5,854 nucleotides of DNA from Sedimentisphaera sp050251615 (lineage in GTDB: Bacteria; Planctomycetota; Phycisphaerae; Sedimentisphaerales; Sedimentisphaeraceae). This document shows, in pieces, positions 1 through 5,689 of the stretch. Position 1 is the first letter of the stretch. The number at the start of each line of letters is the position of its first letter. The notes under the pieces are model-generated. The model worked only from the letters and a program-made list of their open reading frames with translations. It was not told the origin of the DNA and ran no database searches. The DNA lies in contig JBFWMM010000069.1 of assembly GCA_050251615.1 (NCBI GenBank), positions 1 through 5,854 on the forward strand, in the 5' to 3' direction. The translations under genes and the position numbers were made by a program.

Positions 1-36
1 ATACAAAAGTAGAGACGCGGGAAGCTGCGTCTCTAC
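1..36 (-). terminator. Intrinsic terminator of nrdJ
   Basis: Read on the minus strand, a perfect 10-bp inverted repeat (arms at 27-36 and 9-18, GTAGAGACGC and GCGTCTCTAC) is followed directly by TTTTGTAT at 8-1. The stem can extend by one G-C and one G-U pair to leave a four-base loop. A GC-containing stem followed by a T run 28 bases after the nrdJ stop codon is the standard Rho-independent layout. The plus-strand side has no T tract, so it should act mainly on nrdJ transcripts. Confidence 0.9.
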
Positions 37-63
37 AGATATGCTATTTATGATTGGATACTC

Positions 64-2982
64 TTACGAGCAACCCATTGAGTTGCCGCAGTTGTGGCAG
101 CGGTAGCAAGTGCCGTTGCGTACGGTTATTGAGCCGCATATATCGCAAGCGGGCGCATCGTCCTGGAAGTGCTCAAACTGCACATTGAACTGCTCTATCA
201 TGCTCACTATCTCAGCTCCCTGCGTTAAGGTCTCGGTTACCGTTACTGCACTGTTCTCGGAAGCCTTTTTGTCCTTTGCCGGTTTTTGTTGTTCTGTGGG
301 AGAGCTTGCCCTTTCAGCGGGTTTCACCCCTGCTTTAGGAGCGTTCTTCAGCGGCTTTGTGAGGTCGATTGTGCTGCTTTTGCTGTGATTGGGTGTGTTC
401 TTCTCGGCATAGCCCGGAAGGAACTGGCAGCCCAGCCAGCAGAAAATATAGTCGATAAGGCTCTTCGCGAAGGGGATATCCTTGTTGCTCGTCATGCCTG
501 CCGGCTCGAAACGTGCGTGGCGGAACTTGTCCACCAGCGTAACCAGCGGCACGCCGTACTGCAGCGACATAGAAGTGCATGTGCCTATGACATCCATCAG
601 CCCGCCGACGGTGCTTCCTTCTTTTGCCATCGTGATAAACAGCTCTCCTGGCTGGCCGTCGTCGTACAAGCCGACAGTGAGGTATCCCTCGTGCCCTGCC
701 ACGCTGAATTTGTGCGTGATGCTGCAACGCGTTTCGGGCAGGCGCCTGCGGAATGGCTTCTTCACGAGCACTTCCGTGACCTTCTTCGCCTCCTTCTTGT
801 CAGCATCGTTTGTAAGGCCCGTATTGAGTGGCTGGGTGCGCTTGGAGCCGTCGCGGTAGATTGCGATGGCTTTGAGGCCCATTCTCCAGCCTTCCATATA
901 GGCCTGCATAATCTCTTCGCGGGTGCTTTCGTGGGGCATATTGATTGTCTTGCTGATTGCGCCTGAGAGGAACGGCTGAGCTGCGCCCATCATCTTGAGA
1001 TGCGCCATCCAGGGGATTGTGCGCTTGCCTTTGACAGCCTTGAATGCGCAGTCAAATACCGGCAGGTGTTCAGGGCGAAGCTCGGTGCTTGTTTCAATTG
1101 TGTCGTCTTTGTTGATTGACTCACAGATAGACTCAATCTGCTCTTCTGTGTATCCGAGCTCTCTGAGCGCCATCGGGACGGTCTGGTTGACGATTTTAAT
1201 CATGCCGCCGCCCGCGAGCATTTTATACTTTACAAGCGCTATATCCGGCTCAATGCCGGTAGTGTCGCAGTCCATCATAAAGCCGATTGTGCCGGTGGGC
1301 GCGAGGACTGTTGTCTGCGCGTTGCGGAAGCCGTATTCAGAGCCGAGGTCGTAAGCCCTGTCCCATGCGTTTTTCGCAGCTTCCACCATATACCCGGGGC
1401 AGATCTTCTCGTTGATGGAGTACGCCTTTTCGCGGTGCATCGAGATGACATTCTGCATAGGTTTGCGGTTGGCCTTGTAGCCGTCGAAGGCGCCTTTCTG
1501 CGCAGCGAGCTCCGCGCTCACTTCATATGCGGTACCTGTCATTATGGCTGTGATGGCGCTTGCCAGCTCTCTTGCCGCATCGGAATCGTAGGGTAGGGCG
1601 AGGCTCATCATCAGGCAGCCAAGGTTTGCGTAGCCAAGTCCCAGCGGACGGAACTTGTGGCTGTTATCGCTGATTCTCTTTTCGGGATAGCTGCCCTGAT
1701 CAACGAAGATGTCCTGCGCGATGATAAAGATCTTGACGGCTTTCCTGAATGCCTCAACATTAAACGAGCCGTCAGCGTTGCGGAACTTCATAAGGTTCAG
1801 CGATGCGAGATTGCACGCGCTGTTGTCAATAAACATATATTCACTGCACGGGTTTGAGGCGTTGATGGGCGCCTCGTTCGGGCAGGTGTGCCATTTGTTG
1901 ATTGTTGAATCATACTGCAAGCCGGGGTCTCCGCATACCCGCGTTCCCTCGCAAATCATATCCATAAGCTCTCGGGCTTGCAGTGTCTCCATCTCCTCGC
2001 CGGTGGTAATGGCTCTGGTCGTCCATGTGCCGTCATTTTCCACCGCTGTCATAAAATCATCAGTTACGCGTACCGAGAGGTTCGCATTCTGGAACATTAC
2101 GCTGGCGTACGCATCGCCGTTGAAGTCGCCGCTGTAACCCTGTTCGATCAGGGCCCAGGCCTTTTTCTCTTCTTCGAGTTTGCAGTTGATAAACTCTTTG
2201 ATGTCGGGGTGATACACTTTCAAAGACTGCATCTTGGCCGCGCGGCGAGTTTTGCCGCCGCTCTTGATGACGCCCGCTATCTGGTCGAATACGCGCATAA
2301 AGCTGAGCGGGCCTGAGGGGGTGCCGCCGCCGGAAAGTTTTTCTCTGGAGCTGCGCAGTGTGGATAGGTCCGTTCCTGTGCCGGAGCCGTGCTTGAAAAG
2401 CATTGCTTCGCTTGCCGACAGGCGCATGATGTCTTCCATGGAGTCTTCAACGCTTTGGATAAAGCAGGCCGATGCCTGCGGGAAGCTGTATGTGTCTTCG
2501 CCGAATATGCTTTCGCCTTTTTCGTTGTCCCAGTGCCAGTTGTGGGCGCTGCCCGTTACACCGTAAACATCTTTCAGGCCGACATTGAACCAGACCGGCG
2601 AATTGAACGCGCCGTATTGATTTACGCAGAGATATACGAGTTCGTTGTAAAATATTTCACGCTGCTCTTCGCTTGCAAAGTAGCCGTCTTTATAGCCTCT
2701 GTCGGCAACGGCTCTGGCAACGCGGTGTACGAGCTGTCTTACGGAATTCTCGCGCTCCTCTGTGCCTGCCTCGCCGTAGAAATACTTGCTCACTACGATT
2801 TTAGTTGCGAGCTGGCTCCAGGTCGAAGGCGTTTCAATACCGTCCTGACGAAAGATTACATTACCTTTTTCATCCGCAATAACTGCTTCGCGCGTTTCCC
2901 ATTTGATCTCATCAAACGGGCATACACCTTCCTTGGAAAAAAATCGCTGTACTTCTATCTGTTTCGGGGCAGTCTTTGCCAT
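64..2982 (-). CDS. nrdJ: Adenosylcobalamin-dependent (class II) ribonucleoside-diphosphate reductase NrdJ
   Basis: A 972-residue cytosolic enzyme that reduces ribonucleotides to deoxyribonucleotides, using adenosylcobalamin to generate the thiyl radical, so it works with or without oxygen. Visible in the sequence: an N-terminal start of the usual type (VQRFF...EG..PFD, residues 11-24); the redox cysteine pair C173 (SACF) and C390 (SACNL); the finger-loop NPCSE with N377, radical cysteine C379 and E381; the phosphate-binding APTGTIGF at 561-568; a TSCPD-type domain at about 749-850; a Lys/Ala/Pro/Ser-rich linker at about 861-925; and a Cys-rich tail (C946, C949, C959, C962, C965, C971) ending GCS, probably zinc-binding or redox-active, as in the large NrdJ subfamily. 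Length fits that subfamily. The start at 2982 is chosen because AGAGGA lies 7 bases upstream and family similarity begins here. The frame stays open to an ATG at 3159 (1031 residues), but that ATG has no ribosome binding site and the extra 59 residues look non-conserved. Transcribed alone, it ends in a strong terminator. Function is near certain; start is likely. Confidence 0.96.
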   Translation of the reverse strand: MAKTAPKQIEVQRFFSKEGVCPFDEIKWETREAVIADEKGNVIFRQDGIETPSTWSQLATKIVVSKYFYGEAGTEERENSVRQLVHRVARAVADRGYKDGYFASEEQREIFYNELVYLCVNQYGAFNSPVWFNVGLKDVYGVTGSAHNWHWDNEKGESIFGEDTYSFPQASACFIQSVEDSMEDIMRLSASEAMLFKHGSGTGTDLSTLRSSREKLSGGGTPSGPLSFMRVFDQIAGVIKSGGKTRRAAKMQSLKVYHPDIKEFINCKLEEEKKAWALIEQGYSGDFNGDAYASVMFQNANLSVRVTDDFMTAVENDGTWTTRAITTGEEMETLQARELMDMICEGTRVCGDPGLQYDSTINKWHTCPNEAPINASNPCSEYMFIDNSACNLASLNLMKFRNADGSFNVEAFRKAVKIFIIAQDIFVDQGSYPEKRISDNSHKFRPLGLGYANLGCLMMSLALPYDSDAARELASAITAIMTGTAYEVSAELAAQKGAFDGYKANRKPMQNVISMHREKAYSINEKICPGYMVEAAKNAWDRAYDLGSEYGFRNAQTTVLAPTGTIGFMMDCDTTGIEPDIALVKYKMLAGGGMIKIVNQTVPMALRELGYTEEQIESICESINKDDTIETSTELRPEHLPVFDCAFKAVKGKRTIPWMAHLKMMGAAQPFLSGAISKTINMPHESTREEIMQAYMEGWRMGLKAIAIYRDGSKRTQPLNTGLTNDADKKEAKKVTEVLVKKPFRRRLPETRCSITHKFSVAGHEGYLTVGLYDDGQPGELFITMAKEGSTVGGLMDVIGTCTSMSLQYGVPLVTLVDKFRHARFEPAGMTSNKDIPFAKSLIDYIFCWLGCQFLPGYAEKNTPNHSKSSTIDLTKPLKNAPKAGVKPAERASSPTEQQKPAKDKKASENSAVTVTETLTQGAEIVSMIEQFNVQFEHFQDDAPACDICGSITVRNGTCYRCHNCGNSMGCS

Positions 2983-2989
2983 TGTGGTA

Positions 2990-2995
2990 TCCTCT
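2990..2995 (-). promoter_or_regulatory. Ribosome binding site of nrdJ (decides the start)
   Basis: On the minus strand AGAGGA lies 7 bases before the ATG at 2982. The alternative in-frame ATG at 3159 is preceded by pyrimidine-rich sequence with no such purine tract, so translation most likely begins at 2982. Confidence 0.75.
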
Positions 2996-3016
2996 GATTT
3001 ACGTTTGAAAATTAGT

Positions 3017-3040
3017 CGAACGAAGACATCTCTCCGCTCG
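3017..3040 (-). promoter_or_regulatory. Hairpin in the nrdJ leader
   Basis: In the nrdJ-sense RNA, CGAGCGGAGA (3040-3031) pairs with UCUUCGUUCG (3026-3017) to give 10 continuous pairs, two of them G-U, closed by the four-base loop GAUG. It ends 34 bases before the nrdJ start codon and is followed by ACTAATTTTC, a weak T-rich stretch. It could be an attenuator-like or mRNA-stabilising structure, or chance; the T run is too weak to call a terminator. Confidence 0.4.
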
Positions 3041-3228
3041 GTATTGAGCTTCTCTGCTAACATTAAATAAGTAATGGCATCTCTGTGCAAGAATAAAATC
3101 GGCGCATCGAAAGCCACCTGTTTTGTATGGTTAACGTAAGCCTTTGTTTTGCTTGACATTGCGGGAAGTAAAGCGGTGAAAAAATTTTTTACATTTTTTT
3201 GATATACTGCCTGTTGTGGTTTTTATGA

Positions 3229-3236
3229 ATGACAGT
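3229..3236 (-). repeat. ACTGTCAT motif, nrdJ side
   Basis: Read on the minus strand this is ACTGTCAT, identical to the octamer at 3400-3407 on the plus strand beside the rubrerythrin -10. On the plus strand the surrounding TGACAGTACTA (3230-3240) matches TGACAGTATTA (3430-3440) at 10 of 11 positions. It directly abuts the candidate NrdR box. It may be a half-site of a shared regulator; no known regulator is assigned. Confidence 0.4.
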
Positions 3237-3250
3237 ACTACATATAGTTG
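3235..3250. promoter_or_regulatory. Candidate NrdR box upstream of nrdJ
   Basis: The near-palindromic core CTACATATAG (3238-3247) matches the published NrdR-box core CwAtATaTwG at all but one position. NrdR is the zinc-finger/ATP-cone repressor of ribonucleotide reductase operons in most bacteria, and a site about 255 bases upstream of nrdJ fits. The outer flanks match poorly, and I found no second box at the usual three-turn spacing, so this is a single candidate site. A possible -10 (TATATG on the minus strand) lies inside it, which would suit repression. Confidence 0.45.
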
Positions 3251-3371
3251 TGCTTTGATGAGCTTGCATAATCGCTTATTCTCTGCCTGCTACCGCGAAA
3301 CGGCCGGCTGTTTTCTTCTTGGTCGCCGTTCGAGTTTTGATAAAATCAGCGTAAATATTCACAAATTTCGC

Positions 3372-3399
3372 TTGCCACAAGCTTGAATCTCTGTATAAA
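3372..3399 (+). promoter_or_regulatory. Sigma-70-type promoter of rubrerythrin
   Basis: TTGCCA (3372-3377; five of six matches to TTGACA) and TATAAA (3394-3399; five of six to TATAAT) are separated by 16 bases. Transcription would begin near 3405-3407, giving a leader of about 60 bases before the ATG at 3466. No competing -35/-10 pair closer to the gene was seen. Confidence 0.65.
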
Positions 3400-3436
3400 A
3401 CTGTCATGGGTGGTAGCCCAATGTTCACCTGACAGT
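3400..3436 (+). promoter_or_regulatory. Dyad at the rubrerythrin transcription start
   Basis: ACTGTCA (3400-3406) and TGACAGT (3430-3436) are a perfect 7-bp inverted repeat starting immediately after the -10. Inside it GGTG (3409-3412) can pair with CACC (3426-3429), so RNA could form an 11-bp stem with a two-base bulge and a 13-base loop. As DNA it could be an operator overlapping the start site; as RNA, a 5'-end stem-loop. The same heptamer occurs at 3230-3236 on the nrdJ side. Confidence 0.5.
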
Positions 3437-3437
3437 A

Positions 3438-3455
3438 TTATGTCCCAAAACATAA
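3438..3455 (+). promoter_or_regulatory. Second dyad next to the rubrerythrin ribosome binding site
   Basis: TTATGT (3438-3443) and ACATAA (3450-3455) form a perfect 6-bp inverted repeat with spacer CCCAAA. Its right arm touches the first base of the Shine-Dalgarno AAGGAG (3455-3460), which lies 5 bases before the ATG. It is AT-rich, so as RNA it would be only marginally stable. It does not fit the 7-1-7 PerR or Fur box layout. Confidence 0.3.
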
Positions 3456-3465
3456 AGGAGTAACA

Positions 3466-3966
3466 ATGGCTTCACAAGACAATCTTATGGCAGCTTTTGC
3501 CGGCGAGAGCCAGGCAAATCGCAAGTACCTCGCTTATGCGGCTAAAGCCGAAAAGGATGGCTTCCCGCAGGTGGCCAGGCTTTTCCGCGCTGCGGCAGAC
3601 GCAGAGACAGTTCACGCTCTCGCGCATTTCCGCACGGCAGGCAATGTTAAGGACACCATCGCAAACCTTAAAGACGCCATTGCAGGCGAAGCGCACGAAT
3701 CAAACGTGATGTATCCGGAATTCGTAGTGGAAGCGGAGAAGGAAGGCGCAGTAGGCGCGCTGAGGACTTTCAGCAACGCTCTTGCGGTTGAGAAGGTACA
3801 CCACAACCTCTATGAGGCCGCCCTCGCGGCGGTGGAGGGCGGCTCAGATCTGCCCGAGCGCAAGATCTATGTTTGCCCTGTCTGCGGATACACCGTTTAC
3901 GAAGAAGATCTCTGCGATTGCCCCGTTTGCGGCGTTCCGGCCGCGAAATTTTCCGAAGTGAAGTAG
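3466..3966 (+). CDS. rbr: Rubrerythrin (non-haem di-iron peroxidase)
   Basis: A 166-residue cytosolic protein that reduces hydrogen peroxide to water with electrons from NAD(P)H-linked donors, a main peroxide defence in anaerobes. The N-terminal ferritin-like four-helix domain (about residues 3-125) shows the expected ligands: E14 in GESQANRKY, E47xxH50, E75/E78 in GEAHES, and E109xxH112. A C-terminal rubredoxin-like domain (about 134-166) has C137xxC140 and C152xxC155 to bind one iron. Length and domain order are typical of the short rubrerythrins. The start is firm: AAGGAG lies 5 bases upstream of ATG. The gene ends in tandem stops (TAG TAA). It is divergent from nrdJ with its own promoter and no operon partner. 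A fifth cysteine, C150, sits two residues before the second CxxC, which is not usual. Identity is near certain; physiological role is inferred from the family. Confidence 0.97.
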   Translation: MASQDNLMAAFAGESQANRKYLAYAAKAEKDGFPQVARLFRAAADAETVHALAHFRTAGNVKDTIANLKDAIAGEAHESNVMYPEFVVEAEKEGAVGALRTFSNALAVEKVHHNLYEAALAAVEGGSDLPERKIYVCPVCGYTVYEEDLCDCPVCGVPAAKFSEVK

Positions 3967-3993
3967 TAAGCGTCTGAATGCAGAAATATATAA

Positions 3994-4023
3994 AGGCCGC
4001 GCCGGTGCAGATCGTCGCGGCTT
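3994..4023 (+). terminator. Possible weak terminator after rubrerythrin
   Basis: GCCGCG (3996-4001) and CGCGGC (4016-4021) are perfect inverted arms around a 14-base loop, extendable by one G-U and one A-T pair. It lies about 30 bases after the rubrerythrin stop, where a terminator is expected, but only TT follows the stem, so it lacks a proper U tract. It abuts the IS256 remnant, so an original T tail may have been lost. No better terminator was seen. Confidence 0.35.
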
Positions 4024-4282
4024 ACCCAAGGAATACCGCAAAAGATTGAGAACAAGCAATCTGGCGGAACGACTGCATGAGGAACTGAAACGGAGAACCA
4101 AAGTCGTGAGAATCTTTACTAACGATGCTTCTCTCCTAAGGCTGGTTAGTGCTATCGAAATGGAAATGAGTGAAGAATGGCTGACCGGTAAAAGATATTT
4201 GAATATGAACGTGGAATATGAGGACGAATCGCTATCCGACATTTCAGGTAAAAAAGAATTTTACAGAAAAGGTGTTGCATGA
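4019..4282 (+). pseudogene. C-terminal remnant of an IS256-family (Mutator-type) transposase
   Basis: About 87 codons encode the conserved C-terminal part of IS256-family transposases: LPKEYRKRLRTSN, AERLHEELKRRTKVVRIF, then SEEWLTGKRYL. Complete members have about 390-420 residues, so roughly three quarters is missing, including the DNA-binding region and the first catalytic aspartates. The frame is open only back to 3962, just inside the rubrerythrin end, and upstream of about 4019 it no longer resembles the family. A TTG at 4046 could be read as a start but has no convincing ribosome binding site, so expression is unlikely. The final YRKGVA looks like a genuine family C-terminus (my recollection, unverified). 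Terminal inverted repeats are not visible on either side. It cannot transpose by itself; family assignment is confident. Confidence 0.88.
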
Positions 4283-4283
4283 T

Positions 4284-5411
4284 CTAGTCATTCCATTGTC
4301 CGCTGTAATGTACCGCCTCAAGGTTCATTATTTTTTGGGCATTATCTTTGTCCCATTTCATTCCCGGGCCTTTCAGTCTTAACGTAAAAGAGCCGCAAGT
4401 TGATTCTGTCGGGCCGGAGCCGCAATCATAACCTTTTTCTCTGAAAGATGGATAATCGGTCATATCGTTTCGCTTGTAAACATATTGCCTCAATGATTCC
4501 AGAGCCTTCTTCTTTACGGCAGATTCGGCCTGCTCAATATCTTCTTTCAGGCAGTTAAGCATCACCAGTGAGCCCTGCTCCCAGATACAGCTCATCATCT
4601 TATCACGCCACGCTGAAGACTTTGCCGTACCCTCCTCGAAAAGGACATTCCCTGCATCCCTGACATGCTCTTGCAGGTGGTAATAATCAAGTATCTTATC
4701 ATCAAGCATTGGGAGCTGTATCCTGTATTGATTGCGAATCCATTCAGCTCCATCACTGATAGAGTACTTGTGTGCGGCTTTGTCTATTCCTATACGGAAT
4801 CCCTCTCTGCGCATTATAGAACCCAGTTTCTTATGGTTCTCACTGGTAGCTGCCGCATATTTGTGCTCTTTATCTTTGCTGTAAAAGACAACGATTTTGA
4901 ACTCCTTGTAATCGCCATCACTGCCTTTCTTAGGCCTGCCGCGTCCGGCAGTGCTCTTACGGTGTTCAGCCTTGCGTTTGAGCTTCTCGCTGTGCCTGCG
5001 CTTGCGTTTCTGCTGATCTGTAACCAGAGGCACCATCACTCCGTCTGCGCCGGTTATAACTGTATCATCAAGACAGTCTTTGTGTGTGAAGTCCGCCTTG
5101 AAATCGCCGCTTGTCATCTGATGGGCTATCTTGTCTCCCTGATGAGAGGCTATCCTGCTGATGGTTGTGTGGCTTATATCCAGTTGCGCCAGGCGGTGAA
5201 GATTGCTCTGCGCAGCAGTAAACGAGCAACTGCACGCCAGACGGCAGCACATCTCACGTGTACCGGGGCTGTAACTGTCTTTATCTATGCCGAGAAAACC
5301 ATCATAAGGAGCAACACGAGCCCCATCGCCGTTAATATAAACAGACCTCTTTATTTTGATACGACCATTGATTGTCGAGTAGGAAGTTTGCTGCTTGCCT
5401 TTATTTCGCAT
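4284..5411 (-). CDS. ISKra4-family transposase, main (catalytic) frame
   Basis: This 375-residue frame carries the catalytic body of a DDE-type transposase that cuts and joins IS ends. After RNKGKQ and STINGRIKIKRSVY (residues 2-25) comes the conserved LGI...SPGTREMCCRLA segment (40-59). Likely catalytic acids are D123 in TGADGVMVP, D220 in ISDGAEWI, and E336 in CGSGPTEST; LDYYHLQEHV (241-250) and RLKGPGMKWDKDNA (345-358) are family hallmarks. A basic stretch (135-162, K/R-rich) is probably a linker. The N-terminal region lies in the other frame (5640-5401), reached by a +1 shift. The ATG at 5411 has GAAGGAG abutting it with no spacing, so independent initiation looks poor. The protein stops right after SGQWND, where relatives usually continue with an aromatic-Trp tail, so a few residues seem lost at the junction with the IS256 remnant. 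Activity is doubtful. Confidence 0.88.
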   Translation of the reverse strand: MRNKGKQQTSYSTINGRIKIKRSVYINGDGARVAPYDGFLGIDKDSYSPGTREMCCRLACSCSFTAAQSNLHRLAQLDISHTTISRIASHQGDKIAHQMTSGDFKADFTHKDCLDDTVITGADGVMVPLVTDQQKRKRRHSEKLKRKAEHRKSTAGRGRPKKGSDGDYKEFKIVVFYSKDKEHKYAAATSENHKKLGSIMRREGFRIGIDKAAHKYSISDGAEWIRNQYRIQLPMLDDKILDYYHLQEHVRDAGNVLFEEGTAKSSAWRDKMMSCIWEQGSLVMLNCLKEDIEQAESAVKKKALESLRQYVYKRNDMTDYPSFREKGYDCGSGPTESTCGSFTLRLKGPGMKWDKDNAQKIMNLEAVHYSGQWND

Positions 5412-5640
5412 CTCCTTCGGGGGAAAAAGACGCTTGATTCTCCTGCAAGCGCTCTATTGCTTTTTCATAGAGCAACTGTCTGAATCGACCGACTGCATCG
5501 TGAACCGGCTCTTCTGAATCGGCTATAATGCTTCCGGGACGGGCATTATTGATAGAATCTGCTACTTCCTTGAGCAGGAATTCTATATCAGAGCCAAGGG
5601 CCGCCTTCAACTCTTCTACGCTGATCTTTTTGTCTTCCAT
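5401..5640 (-). CDS. ISKra4-family transposase, N-terminal frame
   Basis: A 79-residue, mostly helical, acidic protein (EELKAALGSDIEFLLKEVAD..., RFRQLLYEKAIERLQENQ) that matches in position and character the N-terminal part of one-piece ISKra4-type transposases. AGGAG lies 6 bases before its ATG, and an extended -10 lies about 40 bases upstream. It ends in TAA at 5403-5401, overlapping the catalytic frame by 11 bases. The catalytic frame is +1 relative to this one and stays open back to about 5447, so a shift within about 45 bases would produce a fused protein of about 454 residues, close to one-piece relatives. Whether the split is a mutation or programmed frameshifting cannot be told here. 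On its own it is probably not functional. Confidence 0.72.
   Translation of the reverse strand: MEDKKISVEELKAALGSDIEFLLKEVADSINNARPGSIIADSEEPVHDAVGRFRQLLYEKAIERLQENQASFSPEGDAK
5412..5428 (-). promoter_or_regulatory. Possible frameshift signals in the transposase overlap
   Basis: On the minus strand the end of the N-terminal frame contains five T then five C (5428-5419), followed by the Shine-Dalgarno-like GAAGGAG (5418-5412), with the TAA stop 8 bases further on. A tRNA on TTT could re-pair with TTT after a +1 slip. A Shine-Dalgarno-like tract close before a stop is the arrangement that stimulates +1 shifting in prfB, although the spacing differs. This is suggestive only. Confidence 0.35.
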
Positions 5641-5646
5641 GACAAA

Positions 5647-5651
5647 CTCCT
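5647..5651 (-). promoter_or_regulatory. Ribosome binding site of the transposase N-terminal frame
   Basis: AGGAG on the minus strand, 6 bases before the ATG at 5640. It supports 5640 as the start of transposase translation, in contrast to the poorly spaced site before the ATG at 5411. Confidence 0.7.
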
Positions 5652-5680
5652 GTAAGATGTTTCAAAATATGACACACTTC

Positions 5681-5689
5681 ATTATAACA
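5681..5689 (-). promoter_or_regulatory. Extended -10 promoter of the transposase
   Basis: The minus strand reads TGTTATAAT, a perfect -10 hexamer with the TGn extension, 40 bases before the ATG at 5640. No good -35 lies 16-18 bases upstream, which is tolerated by extended -10 promoters. Transcription would start near 5674. Confidence 0.55.

Larger units (their letters stand above)
2983..3228 (-). other. Long nrdJ leader region
   Basis: About 250 bases separate the nrdJ start from the candidate operator sites. The region contains no confident gene. It contains an A/T-tract palindrome (six A then six T, 3179-3190) that would bend DNA, a hairpin at 3017-3040, and a reading frame in phase with nrdJ back to 3159. 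Because class II reductase genes are often controlled by cobalamin riboswitches, I looked for the conserved B12-box (GCCACTG-like) and the other core motifs on the minus strand and did not find them. No clear -35/-10 pair for nrdJ is visible; TATATC at about 3207-3202 or TATATG inside the candidate NrdR box could serve as a -10, both without a good -35. Confidence 0.5.
4284..5689 (-). mobile_element. ISKra4-family insertion sequence, probably incomplete
   Basis: The span covers the extended -10 promoter and the two transposase frames. Both belong to one ISKra4-type transposase. I could not find matching terminal inverted repeats: the left flank (5690-5854) and the sequence beyond the transposase stop (below 4284, inside the IS256 remnant) show no convincing inverted match. 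With only one base between the two stop codons there is no room for a normal right end, so the element is probably truncated there. The true outer boundary on the left may lie anywhere between 5690 and the window end; I see no gene in that stretch. Confidence 0.7.

Noticed and set aside
286..966. 226-codon plus-strand open frame inside nrdJ
   Set aside because: It lies wholly antisense to the conserved C-terminal part of NrdJ, resembles no family I know, and has no convincing ribosome binding site. It is a by-product of the nrdJ codon pattern, as are the other plus-strand frames between 110 and 2997.
2983..3260. Cobalamin riboswitch upstream of nrdJ
   Set aside because: I expected one from the biology of class II reductases, but no B12-box or other conserved core motif is visible on the minus strand. 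A covariance-model search would settle it.
3225..3386. 53-codon plus-strand frame in the divergent control region
   Set aside because: It has an ATG but no Shine-Dalgarno, runs through the candidate NrdR box and the rubrerythrin -35, and has no recognisable similarity.
3438..3455. PerR or Fur box before rubrerythrin
   Set aside because: The dyad is TTATGT-6-ACATAA, whereas PerR/Fur boxes have longer arms around a single base. Arm sequence and spacing do not fit.
3844..4242. 132-codon minus-strand frame across the rubrerythrin end and IS256 remnant
   Set aside because: It spans two unrelated genes antisense and is Ser/Leu/Arg-rich without any recognisable domain.
4665..5483. 272-codon plus-strand open frame opposite the ISKra4 transposase
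   Set aside because: It is fully antisense to a recognisable transposase, and its hydrophobic, Cys-rich translation is what antisense reading of a charged protein produces.
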